64,000 bases of DNA, from NCBI RefSeq assembly GCF_001013905.1, contig NZ_LN831790.1, positions 3,982,001 to 4,046,000 on the forward strand, written 5' to 3'. Source of the DNA: Streptomyces leeuwenhoekii. Its GTDB lineage: Bacteria > Actinomycetota > Actinomycetes > Streptomycetales > Streptomycetaceae. Made by a program: the position numbers and the translations under genes. Numbering within the stretch: the stretch's first letter is position 1; each line of letters starts with the position of its first letter. Shown here in pieces: positions 46,824 to 55,661 of the stretch. Below the pieces are notes generated by a model. That model did no database searches. It worked only from the letters and a program-made list of their open reading frames with translations, and was not told where the DNA came from.

Positions 46824-47351
46824 CTACTCGCCGTCCTCGGGCTTCTCCGCGTCGTTGACCTCCTGTTCCAGGCCGAGCTGCTCGACGAGCCACCGGTCGA
46901 ACTCGATGGCGGCGCGCACCCAGCTCACCGTGGAGGAGACGAAGTGCTCCAGGCCCACGCCCATGCCGATCAGCATCTGGGCCTCGCCGATCAGGCGGAC
47001 CGTGCCGTCGTCGTGGGTGTGGGTGTAGACCTTGGGCCACAGGGTGCGCCGGTTCCAGTCGTCGATGGACTCCAGCAGCTGCGGCTTCTCGTCGATCTGG
47101 TGAGGCCGGTCGTAGAACGTCCGCACCGAGAAGACCTGCTGGTCGCCCTCGCCACGGAACATGAAGTACGTGCGGAACTGCTCCCACGGCGCGGCGAGGT
47201 CACCCTCCTCGTCGACGACGTACTTGAGCTCCATCTGCTCCAGGAGCTGCTTCACGAGATCCTGATCCGGGACGACGGGGCCCGCCGGTCCTTGGGGCTG
47301 CGGCTCGGGCTGGCCCCCGAAGTTCGGAATCGAGGACGGGTCGATGGTCAC
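46824..47351 (-). CDS. YbjN domain protein
   Basis: 175 residues from GTG (MTIDPSSIPNFGGQ) with AAGGGA about 9 nt upstream. After a Pro/Gln-rich N terminus, the YbjN (T3SS-chaperone-like) fold spans about 35-165: LVKQLLEQMELKYVVDEEGDLAAPWEQFRTYFMFRGEGDQQVFSVRTFYDR, then WNRRTLWPKVYTHTHDDGTVRLIGEAQM. Such proteins are stand-alone and of uncertain function. C terminus is acidic. Confidence 0.88.
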   Translation of the reverse strand: MTIDPSSIPNFGGQPEPQPQGPAGPVVPDQDLVKQLLEQMELKYVVDEEGDLAAPWEQFRTYFMFRGEGDQQVFSVRTFYDRPHQIDEKPQLLESIDDWNRRTLWPKVYTHTHDDGTVRLIGEAQMLIGMGVGLEHFVSSTVSWVRAAIEFDRWLVEQLGLEQEVNDAEKPEDGE

Positions 47352-47414
47352 CGTGTTTTTCCCTTCGTGCGGATCTCGCCATCCTCCCTCATCCGGGGCG
47401 GGGGGTGGCAAGGC

Positions 47415-47456
47415 CCGGCCGGATCTGTCTGCCATCGGCTGACGCGATCCGGCCGG
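47415..47456 (-). terminator. clpB terminator
   Basis: Perfect 11-bp stem (CCGGCCGGATC/GATCCGGCCGG) with a 20-nt loop, 44 nt past the clpB stop on the minus strand. Confidence 0.7.
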
Positions 47457-47499
47457 TCGGAGGGGAGCCGGGCACCCACCGGGGTGACGCGCCGGCCCC

Positions 47500-50097
47500 T
47501 TACAGCGTCTTGGCGGCGGCCGGTCCCACGATCAGCCCGTCACCCGCGCGGTCCACCCGCACGGTGTCGCCGTCCTTGATCTCGCCGGAGAGGATCTCCT
47601 TGGCGAGGCGGTCGCCGATGGCGCTCTGGACCAGACGGCGCAGCGGACGGGCGCCGTAGGCCGGATCCAGGCCCTCCTCCGCCAGCCAGGCCAGGGCCTC
47701 GGGGGTGACGTCCAGCAGGAGGCGCCGCTCGGCGAGCCGCTTGGCCAGGCGCTCGATCTGGAGGCGCGCGATGCGCTCCAGCTCGGGCTTGGTCAGCGCG
47801 GCGAAGACCACCAGGTCGTCGAGCCGGTTGAGGAACTCCGGCTTGAACGAGGCACGGACCACCTCCAGGACCTGCTCCCTCTTCTCCGTCTCGCTGGTGA
47901 GCGGGTCGACCAGGAACTGGCTGCCCAGGTTGGAGGTGAGCACCAGGATGGTGTTGCGGAAGTCGACCGTGCGGCCCTGGCCGTCGGTGAGGCGGCCGTC
48001 GTCCAGCACCTGCAGCAGGATGTCGAAGACCTCGGGGTGGGCCTTCTCCACCTCGTCCAGCAGCACCACGCTGTACGGGCGGCGGCGCACGGCCTCGGTG
48101 AGCTGGCCACCCTCCTCGTAGCCGACGTACCCGGGCGGGGCGCCGACCAGGCGGGCCACGCTGTGCTTCTCGCTGTACTCCGACATGTCGATGCGAACCA
48201 TCGCCCGCTCGTCGTCGAAGAGGAAGTCGGCCAGGGCCTTGGCCAGCTCCGTCTTGCCGACACCGGTCGGGCCCAGGAAGAGGAAGGAGCCGGTGGGCCG
48301 GTCGGGGTCGGCGATGCCCGCGCGGGAGCGCCGCACCGCGTCGGAGACCGCCCGCACGGCCTCGGTCTGCCCGATCAGCCGCTTGCCGAGCTCGTCCTCC
48401 ATCCGCAGCAGCTTCTGCGTCTCGCCCTCCAGCAGCCGCCCGGCGGGGATGCCGGTCCAGGAGGCGACGACGTCGGCGATGTCGTCGGAGCCGACCTCCT
48501 CCTTCACCATCGTGTCCCTGGTGACCTCCTCCTCGGCCTGCGAGGCGGCCTCCAGTTCCTTCTCCAGGGCCGGGATCTCCCCGTACAGCAGCTTAGAGGC
48601 GGTGTCGAAGTCGCCGTCGCGCTGGGCGCGCTCGGCCTGGCCGCGCAGCTCGTCCAGCTTCTCCTTCAGCTCACCGACCCGGTTGAGGGACTGCTTCTCC
48701 TTCTCCCAGCGGGCGCCCAGGCCGCGCAGCTCCTCCTCCTTGTCGGCGAGGTCGCGGCGCAGCTTCTCCAGGCGCTCCCTGGACGCCTCATCGGTCTCCC
48801 TGCCGAGGGCGAGCTCCTCCATCTTCAGCCGGTCCACGGCACGCTGGAGCTCGTCGATCTCGACGGGCGAGGAGTCGATCTCCATGCGCAGCCGGGAGGC
48901 CGCCTCGTCGACGAGGTCGATGGCCTTGTCGGGCAGGAAGCGGGAGGTGATGTACCGGTCGGACAGGGTCGCCGCCGCCACCAGCGCGCTGTCGGCGATC
49001 TGGACCTTGTGGTGGGCCTCGTAGCGTCCCTTCAGGCCGCGCAGGATCGCGATGGTGTCCTCGACGGTCGGCTCGGCCACCAGCACCTGCTGGAAGCGCC
49101 GCTCCAGCGCCGGGTCCTTCTCGATCCGCTCGCGGTACTCGTCGAGCGTGGTCGCGCCCACCATGCGCAGCTCACCGCGCGCGAGCATGGGCTTGAGCAT
49201 GTTCCCGGCGTCCATGGCGGAGTCGCCGCCGGCGCCCGCGCCCACGACGGTGTGCAGCTCGTCGATGAAGGTGACGATCTGCCCGTCGGAGTCCTTGATC
49301 TCGGCGAGGACGGTCTTCAGCCGCTCCTCGAACTCGCCCCGGTACTTCGCGCCCGCCACCATCGCGCCCAGGTCGAGCGCGACCAGCCGCTTGTCCCGCA
49401 GCGACTCCGGCACGTCCCCCTTCACGATCCGCTGGGCGAGCCCCTCGACGACGGCGGTCTTGCCGACGCCGGGCTCACCGATGAGGACGGGGTTGTTCTT
49501 GGTGCGGCGGCTGAGCACCTGCACGACCCGCCGGATCTCCTGGTCCCGCCCGATGACCGGGTCCAGTTTGCCCTCGCGGGCGGCGGCGGTCAGGTCGGTG
49601 CCGAACTTCTCCAGCGCCTTGTACTGCCCCTCGGGATCGGGGGTGGTCACGCGGCGCCCTCCCCTCGTCTTGCGGAAGGCTTCCAGCAGCTTTTTGGCGT
49701 CGGCGCCCTGCCGCTGGAGCACCTCCCCGGCGGCGCCGCCCTTGGCGGCGATGCCGATCAGCAGGTGCTCGGTGGACAGGTACTCGTCGCCCAGCTCCCT
49801 GGCGCGGGCCTGGGCGTCGGCGATGGCGGCGAGCGTCTCGCGGTTGGGCTGCGGCGGCGCCACCGTGGACCCCGTCACGCTGGGCAACTGGGCGAGGATG
49901 CGCTCCGCGCCGGAGCGCACGGCCGCCAGATCGGCCTCGACCGCGACGAGCAGGTCGGTGATGTTCTCGTTGTCCTGCCCCTGGAGCAGAGCCAGCAGCA
50001 GGTGCGCGGGGGTGAGATCGGCGTGCCCCTCGGTCACGGCCCGGTTGCCGGCCGCGTTGATCGCGTCCCGGCTCCGGTTGGTCAGCTCGGCGTCCAC
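47500..50097 (-). CDS. clpB: ATP-dependent disaggregase ClpB
   Basis: 865 residues. Clp-N domain (1-145), AAA+ module 1 with Walker [14 protein letters not shown] and Walker [10 protein letters not shown], coiled-coil middle domain (about 405-525, [24 protein letters not shown]), AAA+ module 2 with [13 protein letters not shown] and [11 protein letters not shown], and the C-terminal small domain. With DnaK/DnaJ/GrpE it pulls proteins out of aggregates after heat shock. A perfect HAIR sequence upstream indicates repression by HspR, encoded 6 kb away in this window. Confidence 0.98.
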   Translation of the reverse strand: MDAELTNRSRDAINAAGNRAVTEGHADLTPAHLLLALLQGQDNENITDLLVAVEADLAAVRSGAERILAQLPSVTGSTVAPPQPNRETLAAIADAQARARELGDEYLSTEHLLIGIAAKGGAAGEVLQRQGADAKKLLEAFRKTRGGRRVTTPDPEGQYKALEKFGTDLTAAAREGKLDPVIGRDQEIRRVVQVLSRRTKNNPVLIGEPGVGKTAVVEGLAQRIVKGDVPESLRDKRLVALDLGAMVAGAKYRGEFEERLKTVLAEIKDSDGQIVTFIDELHTVVGAGAGGDSAMDAGNMLKPMLARGELRMVGATTLDEYRERIEKDPALERRFQQVLVAEPTVEDTIAILRGLKGRYEAHHKVQIADSALVAAATLSDRYITSRFLPDKAIDLVDEAASRLRMEIDSSPVEIDELQRAVDRLKMEELALGRETDEASRERLEKLRRDLADKEEELRGLGARWEKEKQSLNRVGELKEKLDELRGQAERAQRDGDFDTASKLLYGEIPALEKELEAASQAEEEVTRDTMVKEEVGSDDIADVVASWTGIPAGRLLEGETQKLLRMEDELGKRLIGQTEAVRAVSDAVRRSRAGIADPDRPTGSFLFLGPTGVGKTELAKALADFLFDDERAMVRIDMSEYSEKHSVARLVGAPPGYVGYEEGGQLTEAVRRRPYSVVLLDEVEKAHPEVFDILLQVLDDGRLTDGQGRTVDFRNTILVLTSNLGSQFLVDPLTSETEKREQVLEVVRASFKPEFLNRLDDLVVFAALTKPELERIARLQIERLAKRLAERRLLLDVTPEALAWLAEEGLDPAYGARPLRRLVQSAIGDRLAKEILSGEIKDGDTVRVDRAGDGLIVGPAAAKTL

Positions 50098-50167
50098 GTT
50101 CGCGTTCTCCTCCTAGCGTCAGCTGACGGCCACATCTCCCAGTGCTGACTCAGTCAACGTACACAAA

Positions 50168-50188
50168 CTTGAGTCTATTCCACTCAAG
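50168..50188. promoter_or_regulatory. HAIR element of clpB
   Basis: CTTGAGT, 7 nt, ACTCAAG: a perfect HspR-associated inverted repeat 71 bp upstream of the clpB start. HspR binding to such elements at clpB is established in Streptomyces. Confidence 0.93.
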
Positions 50189-50221
50189 GCTGCGGTGGGA
50201 GAGTCCGGGGCGGGCGCCGGT

Positions 50222-50227
50222 TAGGTT
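50222..50227 (+). promoter_or_regulatory. -10 element for a leaderless transcript
   Basis: TAGGTT ends 7 nt before ATG 50235, with no SD between. It is only 34 bp from the clpB HAIR element, so HspR could also affect this promoter. Confidence 0.55.
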
Positions 50228-50234
50228 GCGGGGT

Positions 50235-50651
50235 ATGGCCACCACCTACTCCGTCGATCCGGCCGAGCCGGACGCGCCGTATCTGCTCTTCTGGCAGGAG
50301 CGGCACCTCGCCACGCTGACCACGCTGCGCCCGGACGGCACCCCGCACGTCGTCCCCGTGGGCGTCACCTACGACCCCGGTGCCCGGCTGGCACGGGTGA
50401 TCGCCAACAGGTCCAGCGCGAAGGTGCGCAACGTCCTGACCGCGGGCCCGGAGGGGACACCGGCGGCCGTCTGCCAGGTGGAGGGCCGGCGGTGGGCGAC
50501 GCTGGAGGGCCGGGCCCGGGTCCGCACCGAGCCGGAGCGGGTCGCCGAGGCCGAACGGCGCTACGCGGAGCGCTACGGGCGCCGGCCGTCGCCCAACCCG
50601 TCCCGCGTGGTGATCGAGATAGCGCTGGAGCGGGCGATGGGACGCGGGTGA
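50235..50651 (+). CDS. PPOX-class, probably F420-dependent oxidoreductase
   Basis: 138 residues, one split-barrel flavin/F420-binding domain: LLFWQERHLATLTTLRPDGTPHVVPVGVTYD, ARVIANRSSAKVRNVLTAGPEGTPAAVCQVEGRRWATLEGRARV. The cofactor-contacting strand patterns fit the actinobacterial F420/PPOX proteins. Substrate unknown. The start is supported by a -10 hexamer 7 nt upstream. Divergent from clpB. Confidence 0.88.
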   Translation: MATTYSVDPAEPDAPYLLFWQERHLATLTTLRPDGTPHVVPVGVTYDPGARLARVIANRSSAKVRNVLTAGPEGTPAAVCQVEGRRWATLEGRARVRTEPERVAEAERRYAERYGRRPSPNPSRVVIEIALERAMGRG

Positions 50652-50715
50652 GCCACCGGCGAATTCCAGCCGCTCCCGCAATCACCCGGTGCCGGGAAAA
50701 GTCCTCATAAAACGA

Positions 50716-50754
50716 CAGCGGCGTCACCGTGTTCAGGTCACGGTGACGCCGCTG
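50716..50754. terminator. Convergent terminator
   Basis: Perfect 16-bp stem (CAGCGGCGTCACCGTG/CACGGTGACGCCGCTG) with a 7-nt loop between the PPOX gene (plus) and the Rieske-like gene (minus). On the minus strand it is followed by TCGTTTTATG, a real T-run, rare in this window. Confidence 0.85.
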
Positions 50755-50798
50755 CGGGGGGAAGCACCTGAGCGATCTTTTGCGACGGGGGAATCGCG

Positions 50799-51134
50799 TC
50801 AGGCACTGCGGGGGGTGGCCGAGATGGTCCTCACATCGGGGGCCTCCGGCTCGACGAGCCGGTGGTCCCGCTGGTCCAGGTTCACAAAGATCATGCCGTA
50901 CCGGATGGCACACCGCACGGGCTGCGGCGCCCCCCGGGGCCGCCGCAGGCACCGGTACGCCCGTACGTCTCCGTCCTCGTCCCGCGTCACGACGACCGGT
51001 TCACCGAAGACGGTCACCATCAGCGAGTCACCACTGTGGGGGATGGCGGTGACCAGGTCGATGAAGTGCCAGCCGGAGCGGTAGGCCGTCGCCATCTCAC
51101 GGCGGAAGGAACGGTCGTCGGGTGGAGTCGTCAC
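50799..51134 (-). CDS. Rieske-fold-like protein lacking the cluster ligands
   Basis: 111 residues from GTG. The chain GWHFIDLVTAIPHSGDSLMVTVFGEPVVVTRDEDGDVRAYRCLRRPRGA...CAIRYGMIFVNLD follows the N-terminal Rieske domain of ring-hydroxylating oxygenases. In true members the ligands are C-x-H (CRHRGA) and C-x-x-H (CPYHGW); here these read CLRRPRGA and CAIRYGM, so both histidines are missing and no [2Fe-2S] cluster can be held in the usual way. The catalytic oxygenase domain is absent. The start codon is 1 nt after the stop of the exported-peptide gene, with GGAG 8 nt upstream, so both are coupled. Function unknown. Confidence 0.7.
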   Translation of the reverse strand: MTTPPDDRSFRREMATAYRSGWHFIDLVTAIPHSGDSLMVTVFGEPVVVTRDEDGDVRAYRCLRRPRGAPQPVRCAIRYGMIFVNLDQRDHRLVEPEAPDVRTISATPRSA

Positions 51135-51135
51135 A

Positions 51136-51282
51136 TCAACGCTCCGAGTTCACGACAATCGACGGCCAGTGGCTGTCCGCCCGAGCGTCGCCCTTCGTTC
51201 CGGAAAAACCACTCAGTGCACCGAAGGCCGCAACGGCGGAAAGAGCGGCAGCAAGCACCGAGCGAAGCAGTCTCTTACGCAT
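51136..51282 (-). CDS. Small exported peptide
   Basis: 48 residues. MRKRLLRSVLAAALSAVAAFGALSG is a Sec signal sequence; the mature part is short and ends DSHWPSIVVNSER. ATG 51282 has GAGGA about 12 nt upstream; an in-frame GTG at 51300 would add six residues. The stop is 1 nt from the Rieske-like gene, and the gene is divergent from a LuxR-type regulator across 135 bp. The set resembles a signal peptide/receptor or a modified-peptide locus, but no such activity is shown by sequence alone. Confidence 0.65.
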   Translation of the reverse strand: MRKRLLRSVLAAALSAVAAFGALSGFSGTKGDARADSHWPSIVVNSER

Positions 51283-51376
51283 GGTCGGCTTCGTCCTCAC
51301 TAGGTAAGTCTTCTCTTCCCCCGTCATGTAAGACGATGGCTCATTCGAACACGTCATGGCCACACAATCGATGCAT

Positions 51377-51393
51377 CATGTTCCTGCATGTTC
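51377..51393 (+). promoter_or_regulatory. Direct repeat CATGTTC, one helical turn apart
   Basis: CATGTTC at 51377-51383 and 51387-51393, 10 bp apart, 25 bp before the LuxR-type gene; a related GAACACG lies on the left in the same gap. Candidate binding site for the adjacent regulator. Confidence 0.4.
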
Positions 51394-51417
51394 AGGACCC
51401 TGGGGGGTGGAGATTTC

Positions 51418-52428
51418 GTGGAAAATCAGACCAAGGCGGCACATCCCCACGCGGTGACCGAACTGTGCGAGGAAGGCAGCCGACTCTACGCGAACGCCCT
51501 GCGTAGAGGGCGCATCGCCCGCGCCGACGTGGAATGCGCCCCCTGCCTGACCGAGTTCGCCCTTCTCCACCCGGACCCGGACGACCCGGACTGGCTGCGC
51601 CCCGTGCCGCCCGCGGTCGCGCTCGCCCGGCGCCTCGACCCCCTCGAGCGCGACATCGCCGAACGCAGGCGGTTGTCACTGCGGCTCGCCGACGCCTTCG
51701 AGCCGTTCATGACGCTCGGCGTCCAGCCGGCGAGCAGCGCCCTGGCCATCACGGTCCTGGAGGGCAGCGGCCGGATCAACGCCGCCCTCGATCTGGCGAC
51801 GGCGCAGTGCCGGTGCGAGATGCTCACCATCCAGCCCAGCGACGACCGCTTCTCCGAACGCAGCCTCGCCAAGGGCCTGGAGCGCGACAAGCCGCTCACC
51901 GAGCGCGGGGTGCGGATCCGCACGCTCTACCAGCACACCGCGCGCTACAGCCCCCAGAAGCTCGCCTACGTCGCCCAACTGGCCGCCGGCAAAGCGGAGT
52001 ACCGCACCATCGACGAGGTGGTGGAGCGCCTCATCGTCTGCGACGAGACCGTCGCGTTCATCCCCACCCGCGACGACCAGCAGGTCGCCCTGGAGATCCG
52101 CCACCCCGGACTCGTCCGGTACCTGATCAAGGTCTTCGAGTTCATGTGGAGCCGGTCGGTCCCGCTGAGCGCCGGGGGCCGCTACGATCCCGCGCCCGGC
52201 GGCATCACGGACATCCAGTACTCCATCGCCAAGCTCCTCGTGGAGGGGCACGTCGACGAGGCCATCGCCCGCCGCCTGGGAATGAACGTCAGGACGTGCC
52301 GCGCCCACATAGCCAAGCTGGCCGCCATCCTCGGCAGCGGCAGCCGCGCCCAACTCGGCTATCTCATCGCCCAGGCGGGCATCCTGGAGCCGCGGGACCG
52401 CCCCGCGGGCGGGGAGTGCCCGGCGTGA
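51418..52428 (+). CDS. LuxR-type HTH regulator, large N-terminal domain (copy 1)
   Basis: 336 residues from GTG 51418 with GGTGGAG 6 nt upstream. N-terminal region with CAPCLTEFALLHPDPDDPDWLRPVPPAVAL, typical of a Streptomyces family of regulators; a PLD/TrmB-like middle domain (about 110-250, containing CRCEMLTIQPSDD and VVERLIVCDETVAFIPTR); and a C-terminal LuxR helix-turn-helix (IAKLLVEGHVDEAIARRLGMNVRTCRAHIAKLAAILGSGSRAQLGYLIAQAG). No receiver domain. It is divergent from the exported peptide and convergent with a paralogue. Confidence 0.88.
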   Translation: MENQTKAAHPHAVTELCEEGSRLYANALRRGRIARADVECAPCLTEFALLHPDPDDPDWLRPVPPAVALARRLDPLERDIAERRRLSLRLADAFEPFMTLGVQPASSALAITVLEGSGRINAALDLATAQCRCEMLTIQPSDDRFSERSLAKGLERDKPLTERGVRIRTLYQHTARYSPQKLAYVAQLAAGKAEYRTIDEVVERLIVCDETVAFIPTRDDQQVALEIRHPGLVRYLIKVFEFMWSRSVPLSAGGRYDPAPGGITDIQYSIAKLLVEGHVDEAIARRLGMNVRTCRAHIAKLAAILGSGSRAQLGYLIAQAGILEPRDRPAGGECPA

Positions 52429-52473
52429 CGGGCCCGGCATGACGGGCCCGGCCCGGACGCATCACCGGACGCC

Positions 52474-53532
52474 TCACCGGGCGCCCGGGGAGTCCCGCCC
52501 CGGGAGACCGCGCCCGGCAGGGGGGCCGGCGGAAAAGGGAGCGGGGCGCGGCGGTCCGTCCAGGCCCGCCTGGGCGATCCGCACGCCCAGTTGGGTACGG
52601 CTGGCCGCCCCCAGCGTCTCCGACAGCCGGGCGATGTGGGCCCGGCAGGTGCGGACGCTGATGCCGAGCCGCTCGGCGATCACCGCGTCCTGGTGGCCCT
52701 CCGCCAGCAGCGCCGCTATCGACCGCTCCCGGTGCGAGATGCCCTCGATGCCGGTGTCCGGCAGCGGCGCGGTCAGCGGCACCGCCAGCCGCCACAGGCG
52801 CTCGAAGACGGTGGCCAGGTAGGAGACGAGGGCCGGGTGGCGCAGCTCCAGCGCCATCGAGCAGTCGGCGTTGGCGGGGATGAAGGCCACCGTGCGGTCG
52901 AAGAGGATGAGGCGGTCGACGACCTCGTCCAGGGTGCGCGCCTCCACCGCGTCGCCCATCAGCTCCAGATAGCCGAGCAGGCCCTGGCCGTGCCGCGCCA
53001 CGTGCGTGTACAGGTCCCGCATCCGCACCCCGCGCCCGCGCAGCGCCAGCGCCCGGGGCAGCCCCTCCGCCAGCTCGTGCTCGCGGCGGATGCCGCCGGG
53101 CTGCACGGTGAGCACCTCCGTCGTGCACGCCTCGGTCGCCTCGTCCATCGCCGTCTGGATCCGGGCCAGGCCGTCCAGGACGCGGATCGCGGAGCCCTCC
53201 GCGGCGGCCTGGGCCGGCTGGGCCCGCCGGCCGAGGCCCGCGTACCACTCGAAGGCCGCCACCGCCGAGTCCACCCGGCGCTGGCTGGCGCTGACCTCGT
53301 CGTGCACCTCCCGCAGCAAACGGGTCATGACCTCCTGGGGGGAGGTCGGCACGAGCCAGTCCATGTCGTCGGGGTCGGGGTGCAACAGGGCGAGCTCCAG
53401 CAGGCAGGGCACCGGCTCGGCGTCCCGGCGGGACACACGGCCGCGCCGCACGGCCCGGGAATACACGCGATCCCCGGCCTCGCACAGTCGGTCAGCACCG
53501 TGTGGATGCCCGTCCGCCCCGCGCCCGGCCAT
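52474..53532 (-). CDS. LuxR-type HTH regulator, paralogue (copy 2)
   Basis: 352 residues (ATG 53532; GTG one codon earlier is possible, no clear SD). Same architecture as the neighbouring 51418-52428 product: LCEAGDRVYSRAVRRGRVSRRDAEPVPCLLELALLHPDPDDMDWLVPTSP, middle domain with CTTEVLTVQPGG and VVDRLILFDRTVAFIPANADC, and C-terminal HTH (IAALLAEGHQDAVIAERLGISVRTCRAHIARLSETLGAASRTQLGVRIAQAG). A convergent, diverged duplicate. The two may answer different ligands or act together. Confidence 0.88.
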   Translation of the reverse strand: MAGRGADGHPHGADRLCEAGDRVYSRAVRRGRVSRRDAEPVPCLLELALLHPDPDDMDWLVPTSPQEVMTRLLREVHDEVSASQRRVDSAVAAFEWYAGLGRRAQPAQAAAEGSAIRVLDGLARIQTAMDEATEACTTEVLTVQPGGIRREHELAEGLPRALALRGRGVRMRDLYTHVARHGQGLLGYLELMGDAVEARTLDEVVDRLILFDRTVAFIPANADCSMALELRHPALVSYLATVFERLWRLAVPLTAPLPDTGIEGISHRERSIAALLAEGHQDAVIAERLGISVRTCRAHIARLSETLGAASRTQLGVRIAQAGLDGPPRPAPFSAGPPAGRGLPGRDSPGAR

Positions 53533-53721
53533 CACCCAGCCCACCCCCGGTTCCAGCCTGTTTCCGCAGCGCAACTATGCGCGGCCGGAAACCGGGTCCG
53601 CAACACGGGTCCTGGCGGGGCGGCAGCCGGAAACCACCGGTTCACACCGCTGTGTCCCGGCCTCCGGTCACCGCGCCGATGCGAAATGACGAACCATCAG
53701 ATGCGTTCCCGGGGCCGGTGC

Positions 53722-54828
53722 CTACTTCAGGCCGATCGCCGCGCAGTCGGCCGCGTAGGCGGCGGTGCAGATGTCGGACACCTCGTAGATGCCGTCCGCG
53801 ACGACGGTGCTCCCGATGTTCGACCGGGTCAGGGAGACGACGGGCAGGAGCTGCGCCGGGATGCCCTTGTGGGTGGGGCTGTCGACCTTGTCCCGGGTCA
53901 GCGCGTCGAACTGGATGTCCCGCCCCTGCACCTTGGCCACGGCCATCTCGGCGGCGCTCTCCGCCTCCTGCGGGTAGGGCTTGTAGACGCTCATGTACTG
54001 CTCGCCCGCGACGATCCGCTGCACCGCGGCCAGGTCGGCGTCCTGCCCGGTGATCGGCGGCAGGTCGGTGACGCCCGCCGCCTTCAGCGCCTTGACGATG
54101 CCGCCCGCCATGCCGTCGTTGGCGGAGTACACCGCGGCGATGTTGTCCTTGCCGATCTCGTTGATCGCCTCGGCCATGTGGGCCTCGGCGTTCTCCGGCT
54201 TCCAGTCCTCGGTGTCGTAGGACTTGGCGATGGTCACCTTGCCGTTCAGCTCGGACATCGCGCCCGCCTTGAACTGCTTGGCGTTGGGGTCGGTGGGCGA
54301 GCCGTTCACCATGACGACCCTGGCGGCCCCGCCCGCCTTGTCGCCGAGGGCCTCCAGCAGGGCCCGCCCCTGGGCCTCGCCGACCAGCTCGTTGTCGAAG
54401 GAGATGTAGGCATCGATCGGGCCCTCGGCCAGCCGGTCGTAGGCGATGACCGGGATGCCGGCCTCCTTGGCCTTGCGCACGCCCTGCGCGACCGCGTGCG
54501 CGTCCACCGCGTCCAGCACGATCACGTCGACCCGGTCGTCGATCATCTTCTGCAACTGCTCGGCCTGCTTGTCGGCGCTGGCCTGCGCGTTGGCGTACTC
54601 GACCTTGCCCTTGTTCTTCGTGAGGGAGGCGACCTTCTCCTTGAAGATGGGGTAGTCGAACTGCTCGTAGCGGGTGTTCGCCGTCTCCGGGAGCAGCAGG
54701 CCCACCGTGATGTCGTCGCCCTTGGTGGGGCTCGCCTCGCCACCGCTCTCCGACGCGTTCAGGACGCCGCAGGAAGCCAGCGAAAGAGTCAACGTGGACG
54801 CGGCCACGGATATGGCGATACGACGCAT
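53722..54828 (-). CDS. Sugar ABC transporter substrate-binding lipoprotein (XylF/ChvE type), orphan
   Basis: 368 residues. A lipoprotein signal peptide ends in the lipobox LASC with Cys20. The mature protein is a periplasmic-binding fold I receptor: DDITVGLLLPETANTRYEQFDYPIFKEKV, VIVLDAVDAHAVAQGVRKAKEAGIPVIAYDRL, YISFDNELVGEAQGRALLEAL, VYSANDGMAGGIVKALKAAG, ITGQDADLAAVQRIVAGEQYMSVYKP. This matches xylose/glucose/arabinose-type binding proteins. No permease or ATPase gene is nearby, so it must use a transporter encoded elsewhere or act as a sensor. Confidence 0.92.
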   Translation of the reverse strand: MRRIAISVAASTLTLSLASCGVLNASESGGEASPTKGDDITVGLLLPETANTRYEQFDYPIFKEKVASLTKNKGKVEYANAQASADKQAEQLQKMIDDRVDVIVLDAVDAHAVAQGVRKAKEAGIPVIAYDRLAEGPIDAYISFDNELVGEAQGRALLEALGDKAGGAARVVMVNGSPTDPNAKQFKAGAMSELNGKVTIAKSYDTEDWKPENAEAHMAEAINEIGKDNIAAVYSANDGMAGGIVKALKAAGVTDLPPITGQDADLAAVQRIVAGEQYMSVYKPYPQEAESAAEMAVAKVQGRDIQFDALTRDKVDSPTHKGIPAQLLPVVSLTRSNIGSTVVADGIYEVSDICTAAYAADCAAIGLK

Positions 54829-55162
54829 GCAGGGGCTCACTTCTGATGCCTTCCGGACACGGGGGACGCTTTGCACCCCAGGTGACTGAAAAGCCAACGC
54901 GGCGGCCCCACCCAGCGTCAAGCGGAACCACTTAACGAGATGACAACACCACGCTCCGCATAGCTTGTGAAGACGCAGCGGAATCGTCTCCCGACTCCCT
55001 TCACCGGCCCGGTCCTTCGCCCGCCCGCCCTCAAGTGCCCTTGTCCATTGGCCATTCGGCGGCCTCCGGCGCGCGGACGGGCACCGTACAACCACCGCCC
55101 CACCTCGCGTGTCCTGTTCAGCAAGGCGACATCCGCCTCGCCCACGCCGACCAGAGGACCGA
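54829..55162. promoter_or_regulatory. Gap between the binding-protein gene and the pseudogene
   Basis: 334 bp. On the minus strand TTGACG about 100 nt before the lipoprotein start is a -35 candidate, but its -10 is weak. No operator recognised; no gene seen. Confidence 0.4.
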
Positions 55163-55550
55163 ATGAAACCAGCCAGAGGCACGACCGCGGCCGTCGCGAC
55201 CGCCGCCGTGCTGTCCACCGCCGGCGGTCTGCCACCCGCCCGCCGGGCTGGTCCGGCACCGGGGTCCACACGGACCAGTACCCGGAGCTTCTCGTCCGCT
55301 GCGGCAGACGATCTACGACCCGCCGTGCGAGAGCTGGACCGACTACCGCATCGAGCGGTGGGACGCGGCCACCGCCGCCTGGACCACGCTCGCCACGGGC
55401 CAGGTCGACGCCCCCCGGTCCCACATGGACACGGAGGTCCACGAGGACCTGCTCGGGCTGGACCACTACCGGGCCGTCTACGGCGACCCGGCGGGCAGCG
55501 AGCAGGTCATGTGGGAGCGCGCGTACGGGATCTGGGACACCTGGCTGTGA
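55163..55550 (+). pseudogene. Frameshifted secreted-protein gene
   Basis: Coding sequence moves through three frames. A signal-peptide-like start (MKPARGTTAAVATAAVLSTAGG) at 55163 is in frame 1; from about 55230 the plausible protein (PPGWSGTGVHTDQYPELLVRC) is in another frame; from about 55303 it is in the third (RQTIYDPPCESWTDYRIERW ... AYGIWDTWL, stop 55548-55550). Each change corresponds to one missing base. The remaining product would be a ~125-residue secreted protein with cysteines. Either a recent double frameshift or sequencing errors. Family not recognised. Confidence 0.7.
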
Positions 55551-55606
55551 GGTGACCTGGCACGTGACCGGGCAAGGCGGCCGGCCGGCCCGGTCACCGG
55601 CACGCC

Positions 55607-55640
55607 GAAGGGGCCCGGAGATTCCTCTCCGGGCCCCTTC
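55607..55640. terminator. Terminator of the dnaK operon / convergent gap
   Basis: Perfect 14-bp stem (GAAGGGGCCCGGAG/CTCCGGGCCCCTTC) with a 6-nt loop, 22 nt past the hspR stop on the minus strand. Confidence 0.8.
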
Positions 55641-55661
55641 GTCACGCGGATGCGCGCCGCG

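Noticed and set aside
48037..50148. 703-codon open frame antisense to clpB
   Set aside because: Mirrors the clpB codon pattern, with repetitive Leu/Gly/Val/Asp content and no ribosome binding site.
50799..51134. A functional Rieske ferredoxin for the P450 at 30.5 kb
   Set aside because: Both cluster histidines are missing and the genes are 20 kb apart.
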